Assembly: GCA_937991945.1 (NCBI GenBank)
Contig: CALKLO010000053.1
Span: 1-52,759, forward strand
From: an uncultured Granulosicoccus sp.
GTDB lineage: Bacteria; Pseudomonadota; Gammaproteobacteria; Granulosicoccales; Granulosicoccaceae
Reading direction: 5' to 3'
DNA length: 52,759 nucleotides
Of this stretch, positions 1 to 7,982 are shown piece by piece; positions within the stretch are counted from its first letter, which is position 1, and each line of letters opens with the position of its first letter. The translations under genes and the position numbers were made by a program. The notes under the pieces were generated by a model. It was not told the DNA's origin. It saw only the letters and a list, made by a program, of their open reading frames with translations, and made no database searches.

Positions 1-107
1 ATTCTGGTGGCCAACGTCGATAGAACAGAATGCTGAACATCCACAAGAAGTGGATACTGTTTTCTGCTAGCTCGGTTTGTGTTTTCGTAAACATCAAACT
101 GTGCCAT
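1..107 (-). CDS. ccdB: CcdB-like toxin, N-terminal part (cut by window edge)
   Basis: Reading the minus strand from an ATG at 107-105 gives MAQFDVYENTN, then a segment ending PLLVDVQHSVLSTL, open to the window edge. This matches the N-terminus of CcdB (E. coli: MQFKVYTY, then LFVDVQSDIID), the family that poisons DNA gyrase. Only 35 codons are visible, so the C-terminal residues needed for gyrase poisoning cannot be checked. Its ATG overlaps the TAA stop of the upstream ccdA gene by one base (TAATG), the translational coupling usual for ccdAB. Family assignment is firm; whether the toxin is intact is unknown. Confidence 0.85.
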   Translation of the reverse strand, partial: MAQFDVYENTNRASRKQYPLLVDVQHSVLSTLATR

Positions 108-352
108 TAAAAGTCTCGAGTCGAATCGCTGAAGCAACCCTGCTCGTCAACCATATTGTTATAAGCCACTATGGCCAATTTGTTTCTCTCCTGCCATTTT
201 TCATTTTCTACCCGCGCCAGTTTCTCAGTAAGCGCGGCCTCGAGAAGTGCCGACAGGTTGATTTGCATTTTTCTGGATTTCGCCAATAAATCACTGTTGA
301 TACTGAGATTGGTTGGCTTTTTCTGTGCGTCTTTTTTATATAACGCGCTCAT
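107..352 (-). CDS. ccdA: CcdA-like antitoxin, type II toxin-antitoxin system
   Basis: An 81-residue protein whose C-terminal part (NKLAIVAYNNMVDEQGCFSD, then STRDF) matches the CcdA toxin-binding tail, which typically ends with an FxDExRxF/W pattern; the N-terminal part is the ribbon-helix-helix DNA-binding region. The frame stays open upstream to 409, but I chose the ATG at 352-350 because GGAG sits 6 bases before it. It would neutralise CcdB and repress its own promoter; twin palindromes lie just upstream at 375-394. It lacks obvious mobile-element neighbours, so it is probably a chromosomal ccd module. Confidence 0.88.
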   Translation of the reverse strand: MSALYKKDAQKKPTNLSINSDLLAKSRKMQINLSALLEAALTEKLARVENEKWQERNKLAIVAYNNMVDEQGCFSDSTRDF

Positions 353-374
353 AAGTAACTCCAAAATGTAGTCT

Positions 375-394
375 ATGCGCATCCTAATGCGCAT
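375..394. promoter_or_regulatory. Twin palindrome, probable ccdAB operator
   Basis: The 8-base palindrome ATGCGCAT occurs twice, at 375-382 and 387-394, with starts 12 bases apart, 23 bases upstream of the ccdA start. Ribbon-helix-helix antitoxins bind tandem short palindromes of about this spacing. The operator role is inference. Confidence 0.55.
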
Positions 395-768
395 CTCGAA
401 ATATTTCAATACCTCAGCGACAAATCAAAAGACACTCACAAGCGTACTGGCTAAGTCTTCAGCCTCAGAAACACTCCCAATGTAGCTAGAACAACAATAT
501 GTTCACCAACTCAGCCAACAATACTGATTTCCAGCCCCCCAAACCGCCTCAAAACCCTCTCTCACCCCATTATGTCCAAATTGGCACATGACTGTTTGCA
601 GAATGTTTTCGAGTGCAGTAGACTCAAGCTCTGCAACCGGTTGCAAGAATACTTGTAACCACTAATCAGACTTACCCTGTGTTGCCGGTAGGCGTCACAA
701 AACGATACTCAACCTATTGGGTGTCAATTTGACGTCAACGGTACAGCTAAAGAGTTAGAGGACACCAG
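395..768. other. Intergenic region between ccdA and the IolI-like gene
   Basis: About 370 bases with no convincing coding frame. It holds the promoter side of ccdAB on the left and a perfect 14-base LacI-type palindrome on the right (632-645). The stretch 700-768 is the probable leader of the plus-strand operon and ends in an AGAGGA ribosome binding site (757-762) before a TTG start. Confidence 0.6.
632..645. promoter_or_regulatory. LacI-family operator upstream of the cyclitol/sugar operon
   Basis: TGCAACCGGTTGCA is a perfect 14-base palindrome with the central CG and AACCGGTT core typical of LacI/GalR-family operators. It lies 123 bases before the first gene of an operon that ends with a LacI-family regulator gene (4838-5836), so autoregulation of the whole operon is the simplest reading. 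I saw no second copy before the iolC-like gene. Confidence 0.75.
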
Positions 769-1587
769 TTGCCAAGCTTTTCTGTCAATCACATGACCAT
801 GGCTAATGCTTCCTACCAGGAGCTGCTTGACGTTGCTAGCGGGTTGAGCTGTGTTGGTGTTGAGCTCAGAACTGATCTAGCAGATGACCTATTCAGCGGC
901 TCTACCGCGCAAGCTGCAGCACTATCTGCGCAGACTAAGGGTTTACGCATTCTGGCCCTGTCCGAAGTCAAAGCATTCAATGACTTGTCTAGCGAAAAAC
1001 TGGAACAGGCTGAGTCTTTGATGAAAATTGCTCGAGACTGTGGTGCTGAAGCCATTAGTTTGATTCCACGCAATGATGGTCAGTGCACTAAAAAATCGGT
1101 TCGCACAGCCCAGTTGAAGCAGGCGCTAGTTGCATTAGAGCCCCTACTCCAAACATACGGTCTCATCGGCATGATTGAGCCTTTGGGCTTTGAACAATCG
1201 TCGTTGAGATTCAAAAGTGATGTTGTGGATGTGATTGAATCACTGGGCAACACAGGTCGCTTTAAAATTGTTCATGACACATTCCATCACCACTTGGCTG
1301 AAGAAGATGCATTTTTTCCGGCCCATACGGGCATCGTGCACATATCCGGGGTGGTCGATTCGAACCTTGAAATCCACCAGATGCAAGACGCTCACCGCGT
1401 GCTTGTTGGTGAATCCGATTGCCTGGATAACATTGGGCAGATCAAAAAATTATTAGCTGGCGGCTATACGGGTCCTTTTTCTTATGAGGCTTTTTCGCCA
1501 GACGTTCACGCTTTTACCGATCCAAGGGCCGAGCTTTTTGGGTCAATCAACCACATCACTTCAAGCCTGGCTAGTGTGATGATTTAG
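769..1587 (+). CDS. IolI-like sugar phosphate isomerase/epimerase (TIM barrel), putative 2-keto-myo-inositol isomerase
   Basis: A 272-residue xylose-isomerase-like TIM barrel. The family metal ligands can be placed at E137 (in MIEPLGF), D170 and H173 (in VHDTFHHH), H191 and E240 (in SYEAFSPDV); the order and spacing match IolI, which interconverts 2-keto-myo-inositol and 1-keto-D-chiro-inositol. The start is TTG, chosen because AGAGGA lies 6 bases upstream. It leads an operon with a sugar-type ABC transporter and faces an IolC-type kinase, which supports cyclitol use. Other epimerase roles (tagatose or erythrulose type) cannot be excluded from sequence alone. Confidence 0.72.
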   Translation: MPSFSVNHMTMANASYQELLDVASGLSCVGVELRTDLADDLFSGSTAQAAALSAQTKGLRILALSEVKAFNDLSSEKLEQAESLMKIARDCGAEAISLIPRNDGQCTKKSVRTAQLKQALVALEPLLQTYGLIGMIEPLGFEQSSLRFKSDVVDVIESLGNTGRFKIVHDTFHHHLAEEDAFFPAHTGIVHISGVVDSNLEIHQMQDAHRVLVGESDCLDNIGQIKKLLAGGYTGPFSYEAFSPDVHAFTDPRAELFGSINHITSSLASVMI

Positions 1588-1654
1588 ACGGCCCAATTGG
1601 GCAATTCCGGAATTACATTGTCGTGCGCCGGACACAACCATACGGAGAGAAGAA

Positions 1655-2590
1655 ATGAAAAAACTACTACTCGCTGCTGGTATAGCAGCCCTTATATCCA
1701 GCCCCTCTTACGCAGAGACACTGGGTGTATCAATCGCTAACTTTGATGACAACGGTCTGACTATCATGCGTAATGGCATGACATCTCATCTTGAGACGCT
1801 GGAAGGCGTAGATTTACAGATGGAAGATGCACAGGAAGATGTTGCTAAGCAGCTTGACCAAATCAACAACTTCATCGCATCGGGTGTAGATGCAATCATC
1901 GTAAACGCTGTTGATACTGATGCGACTGCTGCTATGTCCAATGCAGCTGCAGCTGCTGGTATCCCTTTGGTATACGTTAATCGTCAGCCGGGCAACATGG
2001 CATCACTGCCAGACGGTCAAGCTTTCGTAGCGTCCAATGAAATCGAGTCTGGAACATTGGCAGCTTTTCGCATGTGTCAGGATTTACGTGCTGCAGGTAA
2101 ATCAGGTGGAGCTTCTGCTTACATGCTAATGGGCCGTCTATCAAACCAAGCTGCTGTTCAACGTTCAAAAGACTTTCACGATGTCATTGGTATGGACATG
2201 TGTAACTTCATCACGTTAATCGACGAGCAAACTGCAAACTGGTCTCGCGATGAAGCACAAGACATGATGGCTAACTGGATCGCTTCTGGCGAGCCCTTTG
2301 ATGCTGTATTCGGTAACAACGACGAAATGGCTATCGGCGCAATCCAAGCTATGAAATCTTCTGGAATCTCAATGGAAGATGTTGTAGTTGGTGGTGTTGA
2401 CGCTACTCCTGATGCGCTAGTTGCTATGCAAGCCGGTGATATGGACGTAACGGTATTCCAAGATCTTGCTGGTCAAGGCGCTGGTTCTATCGACACTGCG
2501 ATCAAACTAGCTAAAGGCGAGAAAGTAGACAAAACTGTCTTCATCCCTTTCAAGCTGGTTACTCCTGAAAACGTTGCTGACTTCCTATAA
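1655..2590 (+). CDS. Periplasmic sugar/cyclitol-binding protein of an ABC transporter
   Basis: A 311-residue protein with a signal peptide (about residues 1-20, ending PSYA-E) and the ribose-binding-like periplasmic fold (Peripl_BP_4): an ASGVDAIIVNAVD segment, IPLVYVNR, and the hinge-side AVFGNNDEMAIGAIQAM. It delivers ligand to the permease and ATPase encoded next. GGAGAG precedes the ATG. Codons are strongly biased to GCT, GGT and GTT, as in highly expressed binding proteins. The ligand is not determined; the neighbouring IolI-like and IolC-like genes make inositol or a related cyclitol the best guess. A 15-base-pair hairpin follows. Confidence 0.82.
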   Translation: MKKLLLAAGIAALISSPSYAETLGVSIANFDDNGLTIMRNGMTSHLETLEGVDLQMEDAQEDVAKQLDQINNFIASGVDAIIVNAVDTDATAAMSNAAAAAGIPLVYVNRQPGNMASLPDGQAFVASNEIESGTLAAFRMCQDLRAAGKSGGASAYMLMGRLSNQAAVQRSKDFHDVIGMDMCNFITLIDEQTANWSRDEAQDMMANWIASGEPFDAVFGNNDEMAIGAIQAMKSSGISMEDVVVGGVDATPDALVAMQAGDMDVTVFQDLAGQGAGSIDTAIKLAKGEKVDKTVFIPFKLVTPENVADFL

Positions 2591-2614
2591 GTTCACGATG
2601 TAAGTGTATTGAAC

Positions 2615-2650
2615 GCTGGCATCACCATCGACTTTGATGGTGATGCCAGC
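2615..2650 (+). terminator. Intercistronic hairpin after the binding-protein gene
   Basis: Perfect 15-base inverted repeat (2615-2629 with 2636-2650, 6-base loop) between binding protein and permease. No T-run follows directly, so it is more likely a 3'-end stabiliser or partial attenuator than a full terminator. Confidence 0.7.
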
Positions 2651-2729
2651 ACTACTCTCATTCGGGGTAGTACTGCAGTTTTTTACCCTATCCCACAAAC
2701 AACACACTAAGACAGGAGAGCGGTTTTCC

Positions 2730-3812
2730 ATGGCTCAATCGACACCAGGCACCGGCGGCACAAGCTTTGATAACAACAAGCGAGCCTGGCCGAATGAACT
2801 GAATATTTTAATTGCGTTGATCATCATCATCGGAATTTTCGAAACGCTCGGGCAAACCTTGCCCTACATGAACGAGCAGAGTTTTCTGTTTGATACTCGG
2901 GATCGTTTTGACTCTATTTTTAATGAGGCGCGGTTGCGCATCATCATCCTGCAAGTATCTATTATTGGCATCATTGCATTAGGCGTGACGCAAGTGATTA
3001 TTTCTGGTGGCATTGATTTGTCCTCAGGACCATTGGTCGGGGCAACCGCTATGATTGCCATGTCCTTCGCTCAAACAGAACTTGTGAATGGCGGCCTCAA
3101 CCCAAAAGCCGTATTCGGGCCATGGGCATTCGACTTACCCGTTCTAATACCCATTATCGTCGCGTTAGCATTCGGGGCAATGATCGGCGCCATAAACGGT
3201 AGCCTTATCGCGTTTACGCGAATACCCCCCTTTATTGCAACACTGGGCATGTTCCTAATATGTCGTGGCATCGCACAAGCCTGGACACGCGGCAAGCCTG
3301 TGTCTTTTCCAACTGAAGGCTACGCATCACTGGGTAGCGGCATGATGCCCGTGTACTGGTTCATGGGTCTCGCTGTGGTCTTTCACTTCGTGCTGAAGTA
3401 CACGGTATACGGCAAACACACGTACGCAATTGGCTCTAACGAGGATGCCGCGCGTATGTCAGGCATTAATGTTCAAAAACATAAGGTCATGGTGTACGTC
3501 ATTGCATCCATGTTAGCCGCCTTCGCAGCCGTTATATTGAGTTCTAAAAACCTCACTGCGCAGTCTGGCATGGGTATCTTCTACGAGTTATACGCTATCG
3601 CCATGGCCGTTATTGGTGGTGTGAGCTTAACGGGCGGCAGAGGATCTGTTGTCGGAACGGTTTTAGGCGCCATGGTATTCGGTGTTATTCAATCAGGGTT
3701 CACCTATATCAAACTTGACGCCTACTTCCAGTTAATGGCCATGGGCTTCATCATCATCAGCGCAGTCGTACTCGATAAGGTACGCCAAGAACGCGCCGTA
3801 TCGCGTAGATAG
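2730..3812 (+). CDS. Sugar/cyclitol ABC transporter permease
   Basis: A 360-residue inner-membrane permease of the ribose/xylose type (BPD_transp_2) with about ten hydrophobic segments. The signature GVTQVIISGGIDLSSGPLVG (family form: GIDLSVG) and the C-terminal AVIGGVSLTGGRGSVVGTVL are clear. The frame is open from 2634, but that start lies inside the hairpin; the ATG at 2730 has AGGAGAG upstream and gives the normal N-terminus. The stop is 10 bases before the ATPase start, so the two are co-translated. Substrate inferred from neighbours only. Confidence 0.85.
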   Translation: MAQSTPGTGGTSFDNNKRAWPNELNILIALIIIIGIFETLGQTLPYMNEQSFLFDTRDRFDSIFNEARLRIIILQVSIIGIIALGVTQVIISGGIDLSSGPLVGATAMIAMSFAQTELVNGGLNPKAVFGPWAFDLPVLIPIIVALAFGAMIGAINGSLIAFTRIPPFIATLGMFLICRGIAQAWTRGKPVSFPTEGYASLGSGMMPVYWFMGLAVVFHFVLKYTVYGKHTYAIGSNEDAARMSGINVQKHKVMVYVIASMLAAFAAVILSSKNLTAQSGMGIFYELYAIAMAVIGGVSLTGGRGSVVGTVLGAMVFGVIQSGFTYIKLDAYFQLMAMGFIIISAVVLDKVRQERAVSRR

Positions 3813-3822
3813 GAGACGACAC

Positions 3823-4608
3823 ATGACTGACAAAATGAGCGAAACGATCCTAGAAACCAAAGGCCTCACTAAGCACTACGGTGGAGTTCACGCCCTAAAT
3901 GAAGCCGACTTTGTGCTTCACAAAGGCGAGCACGTGGCCATCATGGGAGACAACGGCGCGGGTAAGTCCACCTTCGTTCGACAAATTACCGGGGTCGAGC
4001 AGCGCACGAGTGGAACGATTACCTTTGATGGTAAAGAGGTGCATTTCGGCGGCCCTATCGACGCACGAGAAGCCGGTATCGAAACAGTATTTCAAACACT
4101 GGCACTAGCCGATGATTTAGATGTTCCCGATAACCTTTTTCTCGGTCGGGAAATAACTAAGTTCGACTGGCTTGGACCTTTTCGCCTACTAGATTACAAA
4201 GCGATGCGAGAAGCCACCATTGAGGGGCTTGAGCGCACGGCTGTAAAAATCCCCAACATACGCAACACCATTCAGAACATGTCCGGTGGTCAGCGACAAT
4301 GCGTTGCGATAGCGCGCACAGCCACTTTTTCATCCAAATTAACCATCATGGATGAGCCAACAGCCGCCCTCGGTGTACAAGAAACTGCACAAGTCGAGAA
4401 TATTATCCGCACTCTAAAAGACAATGGTGAGCCGTTGATTCTCGTTAGTCATAACATGCGACAAGTGTTCGATCTGGTTGATCGTATCATTGTGTTTAGG
4501 CGTGGCCGAATTGTTGCCAACCTCAAGAAAGAAGACACTGACGGACAGGATGTGGTCGCCTACATAACGGGTGCCAAAACTGGCGACGAGTACGCTGGCG
4601 CTGCTTAA
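3823..4608 (+). CDS. Sugar-type ABC transporter ATPase, single-domain form
   Basis: A 261-residue ATPase with Walker A GDNGAGKS, Q-loop region (VFQTLALADDLD), signature MSGGQRQ, Walker [12 protein letters not shown] and H-loop LVSHNM. The VFQTLAL and DEPTAALG forms are typical of the monosaccharide (CUT2) class. CUT2 ATPases such as RbsA and XylG of E. coli carry two ATPase halves of about 500 residues; this one is a single half, so it must act as a homodimer. AGGAG lies 7 bases before the ATG. A second short ATPase of this kind occurs in the xylose cluster (34020-34838). Confidence 0.87.
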   Translation: MTDKMSETILETKGLTKHYGGVHALNEADFVLHKGEHVAIMGDNGAGKSTFVRQITGVEQRTSGTITFDGKEVHFGGPIDAREAGIETVFQTLALADDLDVPDNLFLGREITKFDWLGPFRLLDYKAMREATIEGLERTAVKIPNIRNTIQNMSGGQRQCVAIARTATFSSKLTIMDEPTAALGVQETAQVENIIRTLKDNGEPLILVSHNMRQVFDLVDRIIVFRRGRIVANLKKEDTDGQDVVAYITGAKTGDEYAGAA

Positions 4609-4609
4609 T

Positions 4610-4825
4610 ATGGCTATCAATAAAAAACATTTTTTTGATCTACAAGTGCCGTTCTTTATTCCTCTTTGGCGGCGTATAGCAGTTGTGGTTTTTTCACTGG
4701 GCTGGGCACTCTTTGAACTTATAGCCGGTGCACCGCTCTGGGCTTTAGTGTTTGGTGCTATGGGGGCTTTTGCGGCGTGGGAGCTGTTACTAAGCGGGTG
4801 GCCTAACAATGGTCAAAGCGAATAG
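4610..4825 (+). CDS. Small membrane protein of unknown function in the ABC operon
   Basis: A 71-residue protein with a charged N-terminus (MAINKKHFF), an FIPLWRR motif and two hydrophobic stretches separated by a short turn (about residues 21-40 and 42-60). The ATG comes one base after the ATPase stop, pointing to coupled translation. I do not recognise a named family. The position between transporter ATPase and regulator suggests an accessory role in the transporter, but that is inference. Start choice is based on spacing, as no strong ribosome binding site is visible. Confidence 0.6.
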   Translation: MAINKKHFFDLQVPFFIPLWRRIAVVVFSLGWALFELIAGAPLWALVFGAMGAFAAWELLLSGWPNNGQSE

Positions 4826-4837
4826 AGAGAATTTGTT

Positions 4838-5836
4838 TTGCCAGTAACACTCAAAGACGTAGCGAGACACGCCGGCGTGTCTCGCTCTGCAGTATCCAGA
4901 ACCTTCACAGATGGGGCGTCTGTTTCTGAGAAAATGCGGCGCCGTGTTGAAAAGACGGCAGCGGAACTCGGGTACACACCCAACGCCCTGGCCTCGAGTC
5001 TTACAACCGGCCGTACTCGATTAATAGGCCTAGTATCTAACAACTTTCACAACCCTATATTTTTAGAAGTATTCGATTTGTTTACTCGAGGTTTACAAGA
5101 TCGAGGTTTGCGGCCCTTATTAGTCAATTTAACGGATGAAACAGATCCCGCACAATCCGTCAGGATGTTGCAGCAGTATTCTGTCGATGGTGTTGTCGTT
5201 GCCTCATCAACACTGCCTCCCTCATTCTCACAGGCGTTTAAAGATGCCCACTTGCCGATTGTTCATTCTTTCGGTCGTCATTCAAGTACCACACAAGTGC
5301 ATGTCGTGGGTATAGACAACGTTGAATGTGGCCGCATGGCTGCTCGCGAATTTGTAGCTCGTGGGTATAAACGTGTTGGCTTTTTAGGCGGTCCGGAAGC
5401 TGCCACATCTACGCAAGATCGTCTCGAGGGGTTTTTGACAGAACTCGCATCGCATGACGACATGATTGTTAGCCACTCATTCGCAGACGCGTATTCCTTT
5501 GATGCGGGTCGTCAAGAAATGTTAAGACTGCTAAAAACCACACCTGCGGAAGCGTACTTCTGTGGTGACGATGTTCTATCTATAGGTGCATTGAGCGCAG
5601 TCCAAGATGCCGGACTAAAAGTGCCAGACGACATTGGCTTATTGGGTTTAAATGACATGGAAATGGCCGGTTGGGAAAACATAAGTTTGACCACCATTCG
5701 CCAACCCATTCAGCAAATTGTCAGCTCGTCTATTGAGTTAATTGTTGCGATGTTGGATGAGCCAAACACGCACCCTGAGGCGCGTTTGTTTCCCAGTTCG
5801 CTCGTGGAGCGCAGCACACTAAAACCCAGAGTGTAA
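4838..5836 (+). CDS. LacI-family transcriptional regulator
   Basis: A 332-residue repressor: N-terminal LacI helix-turn-helix (TLKDVARHAGVSRSAVSRTF, residues 4-23), hinge helix (PNALASSL, about 48-55), and a ribose-binding-like effector domain. The effector domain is the same fold as the binding protein at 1655, so both may sense the same ligand. The start is TTG with AGAGA 7 bases upstream. It closes the operon and probably represses it through the palindrome at 632-645. Recognition residues after VS (RS in place of the YQ of E. coli LacI) are unusual and may suit the TGCAACC half-site. Confidence 0.87.
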   Translation: MPVTLKDVARHAGVSRSAVSRTFTDGASVSEKMRRRVEKTAAELGYTPNALASSLTTGRTRLIGLVSNNFHNPIFLEVFDLFTRGLQDRGLRPLLVNLTDETDPAQSVRMLQQYSVDGVVVASSTLPPSFSQAFKDAHLPIVHSFGRHSSTTQVHVVGIDNVECGRMAAREFVARGYKRVGFLGGPEAATSTQDRLEGFLTELASHDDMIVSHSFADAYSFDAGRQEMLRLLKTTPAEAYFCGDDVLSIGALSAVQDAGLKVPDDIGLLGLNDMEMAGWENISLTTIRQPIQQIVSSSIELIVAMLDEPNTHPEARLFPSSLVERSTLKPRV

Positions 5837-5880
5837 CTGCAGCTCCTTAATATGTATGTTGCATTGCGCGGTATTGAATT

Positions 5881-5922
5881 GCGCCGAGGGTTGCAGGTCT
5901 TTTCGCACCCTGGCGCACGTTT
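5881..5922. terminator. Probable bidirectional terminator between convergent genes
   Basis: GCGCCGAGGGTTGC (5881-5894) pairs with GCACCCTGGCGC (5905-5916) with two single-base bulges, followed by a short T-rich tract (ACGTTTTCTC). It sits between the stops of the LacI and IolC-like genes. Confidence 0.55.
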
Positions 5923-5924
5923 TC

Positions 5925-7829
5925 TCAGCGATTAAGCCAATGATCAATGACAGTGCTGTAGTTCGCAGCCACTTGCGCCACTAGCTCTTCGTTAGTCAAA
6001 GACCCAGCAAACCAGGCTTTTGATGGCTCACCGAAAATAGAACGCCCTACCGCAAACCCCTTAACTCGTTCCAGCCCTGCAAACGCTTTAAAGCCTGCGC
6101 TCAGCTCGTCTATGGGTGCATCTAACCCGAGAACGACGATGCCTCTGCAATGGGGTGCATTCTCATCAATCAGCCCTTCTAGGCGCTGAGCAGACGCTCT
6201 TGACATACAAGGCACTTTCCACCAATCCGGCCGAATACCCAGCTCATAGACTCGCTCGACACTGCGGCATACCGAATCACCCACCTCAAGCGTATCTTCT
6301 GGTGGTGGAATAATTTCTAACAACAATTCATGACCGGACTGACAACAGGCGTGATAGAGCTCTAGCATGCGCTGCTCTTGATTCAACCGAATATCCTCAG
6401 CATCATCAACCGCGTAGAAAAACAAGCATTTAATGACATGCTCTCGCGGCCAGGTATGAATTAGCGACCCAATGCTGGCGCCGTGCTCAAACAGTAACGG
6501 CCGAGTTTTTGGTTTTTCAACGGGCCGGGCAATCCACGTGCCTGTACCAGTAGCTGCGTTCAAAACACCCTGCCCGTAAATTCCGTCGCACAGTAAACCA
6601 GCTTGTCCGTGAATTTTTTTGGCAGCCACCACCTGTTGTGTTGCTTCGAGTAGTAAATCTTTTAATGCACAAATGTGTTCTCTTGACACACCCGCTTCAT
6701 CAGCCATCGCCTCCATCTGTTGCCGGTGATCGAACGCATGGATTAACAGTGAATCCCAGGTTGACGATCGTGTCGTGACGCGGTGTAGGTAATTTAATTC
6801 GGTATCAACGTCAGGACGAGGAATACTTTCAGCGTTGTCTAGAAAATAATCCAGCTCTTCTCGCGTCGGCATGGCTGGCGTACAACCATGACGGGATACC
6901 ACTAGAGCGCCACAGGCGTTAGCGTAGGTTAACGCTTGCTCATAGCCTTCTTCGTTCAACCAACCGCGCAAAAATCCGGACACAAACGCATCTCCAGCAC
7001 CCAACACATTCAGCACGTCAACCTGAACGCCTTTGACGGTAATGCCATCGTCAATATTCTCTGGAATAGCCCCGTCAAACACGGTCGCACCAAATGGACC
7101 TCGTTTGAGCACAATGACGCCGTCACTGACAGCGCGGATAGCTCTAAGCGCTGTTAGCGTATCTGTTGAGCCACCGGCAATATGAACCTCTTCTTCCGTA
7201 CCGACAATCAGGTCGAACTCGGACAATATGCCCTGCAAATGCGCACTGACCGCATCATTGGCAATAAAGCGTGTTTCGCCATCCCCGCGTGAAGTTAAAC
7301 CCCACAAGACAGGTCTGTAATCGATATCAATGACGCGTTTAACACCCGCTTTACGAGCAATATCCAGAGCCGCTTTCGACGCTTTAAATACCGCTTCGGT
7401 GGAAAAATGCGTGCCCGTAATCAACAGGGCTTTTGCGTTGCTGATCAAATCCTCATCTAGATCTTCTGGACTGATGGCCATATCAGCACAATTTTCACGG
7501 TAGAAAATTAACGGAAACGTATCCTGATCTTTAATCCCTAAAACCACCATCGCGGTGAGTCGATCTGGGTCAGTCACCACGTTTCGGATGTCAACTCCTT
7601 CGCGCTGCAATTGCTCACGAATGAACTGCCCCATGTGTTCATCGCCCACTCGAGTGATCAACGCTGTCGAGAGTCCCATGCGAGAAGAGCAACAGGCGAT
7701 ATTCGTTGAGGAGCCACCAATATATTTAGACAAACTGCTGACATCCTCTAGGCGACTGCCTATTTGATCAGCATAAAAATCTACGCCGGCTCTTCCCAAA
7801 CATACAAGATCAATTTTTTTTGCGACCAC
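5925..7829 (-). CDS. iolC: 5-dehydro-2-deoxygluconokinase IolC fused to a DUF2090 aldolase-like domain
   Basis: A 634-residue two-domain protein. Residues 1 to about 330 are a PfkB/ribokinase-type kinase (start KKIDLVCLGRAGVDFYADQI; IGGSSTNIA; catalytic GAGDAFVSGF), matching IolC, which phosphorylates 5-dehydro-2-deoxygluconate in inositol breakdown. Residues about 335-634 are DUF2090, an aldolase-like domain related to the IolJ step. The fused form is known in proteobacteria. An ATG exists at 7850, but AGGAG (7839-7843) lies between it and a GTG at 7829, so the GTG is the better start. The other inositol genes (iolA, B, D, E, G) are not in the window. Confidence 0.86.
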   Translation of the reverse strand: MVAKKIDLVCLGRAGVDFYADQIGSRLEDVSSLSKYIGGSSTNIACCSSRMGLSTALITRVGDEHMGQFIREQLQREGVDIRNVVTDPDRLTAMVVLGIKDQDTFPLIFYRENCADMAISPEDLDEDLISNAKALLITGTHFSTEAVFKASKAALDIARKAGVKRVIDIDYRPVLWGLTSRGDGETRFIANDAVSAHLQGILSEFDLIVGTEEEVHIAGGSTDTLTALRAIRAVSDGVIVLKRGPFGATVFDGAIPENIDDGITVKGVQVDVLNVLGAGDAFVSGFLRGWLNEEGYEQALTYANACGALVVSRHGCTPAMPTREELDYFLDNAESIPRPDVDTELNYLHRVTTRSSTWDSLLIHAFDHRQQMEAMADEAGVSREHICALKDLLLEATQQVVAAKKIHGQAGLLCDGIYGQGVLNAATGTGTWIARPVEKPKTRPLLFEHGASIGSLIHTWPREHVIKCLFFYAVDDAEDIRLNQEQRMLELYHACCQSGHELLLEIIPPPEDTLEVGDSVCRSVERVYELGIRPDWWKVPCMSRASAQRLEGLIDENAPHCRGIVVLGLDAPIDELSAGFKAFAGLERVKGFAVGRSIFGEPSKAWFAGSLTNEELVAQVAANYSTVIDHWLNR

Positions 7830-7982
7830 AGCGGTGCGCTCCTGACACATTCAATGTTTCCAATTCTACAAGGCCCAGGGCAAAACACGAGGCTGATTCA
7901 ACGTTTATTGCTCATTCGCCCTTGTACACCGTTTGGTAGACACTTAAACTTAGCACTACTTACAACGTGGCAAAGAATTCCA

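Noticed and set aside
2634-2729. Upstream start of the sugar permease
   Set aside because: The start lies inside the hairpin at 2615-2650 and AGGAGAG supports the ATG at 2730.
7764-7982. Upstream coding extension of the DUF2628 gene
   Set aside because: It would overlap the start of the divergent iolC-like gene and adds a sequence with no domain match; the ATG at 7983 begins the conserved helical part.
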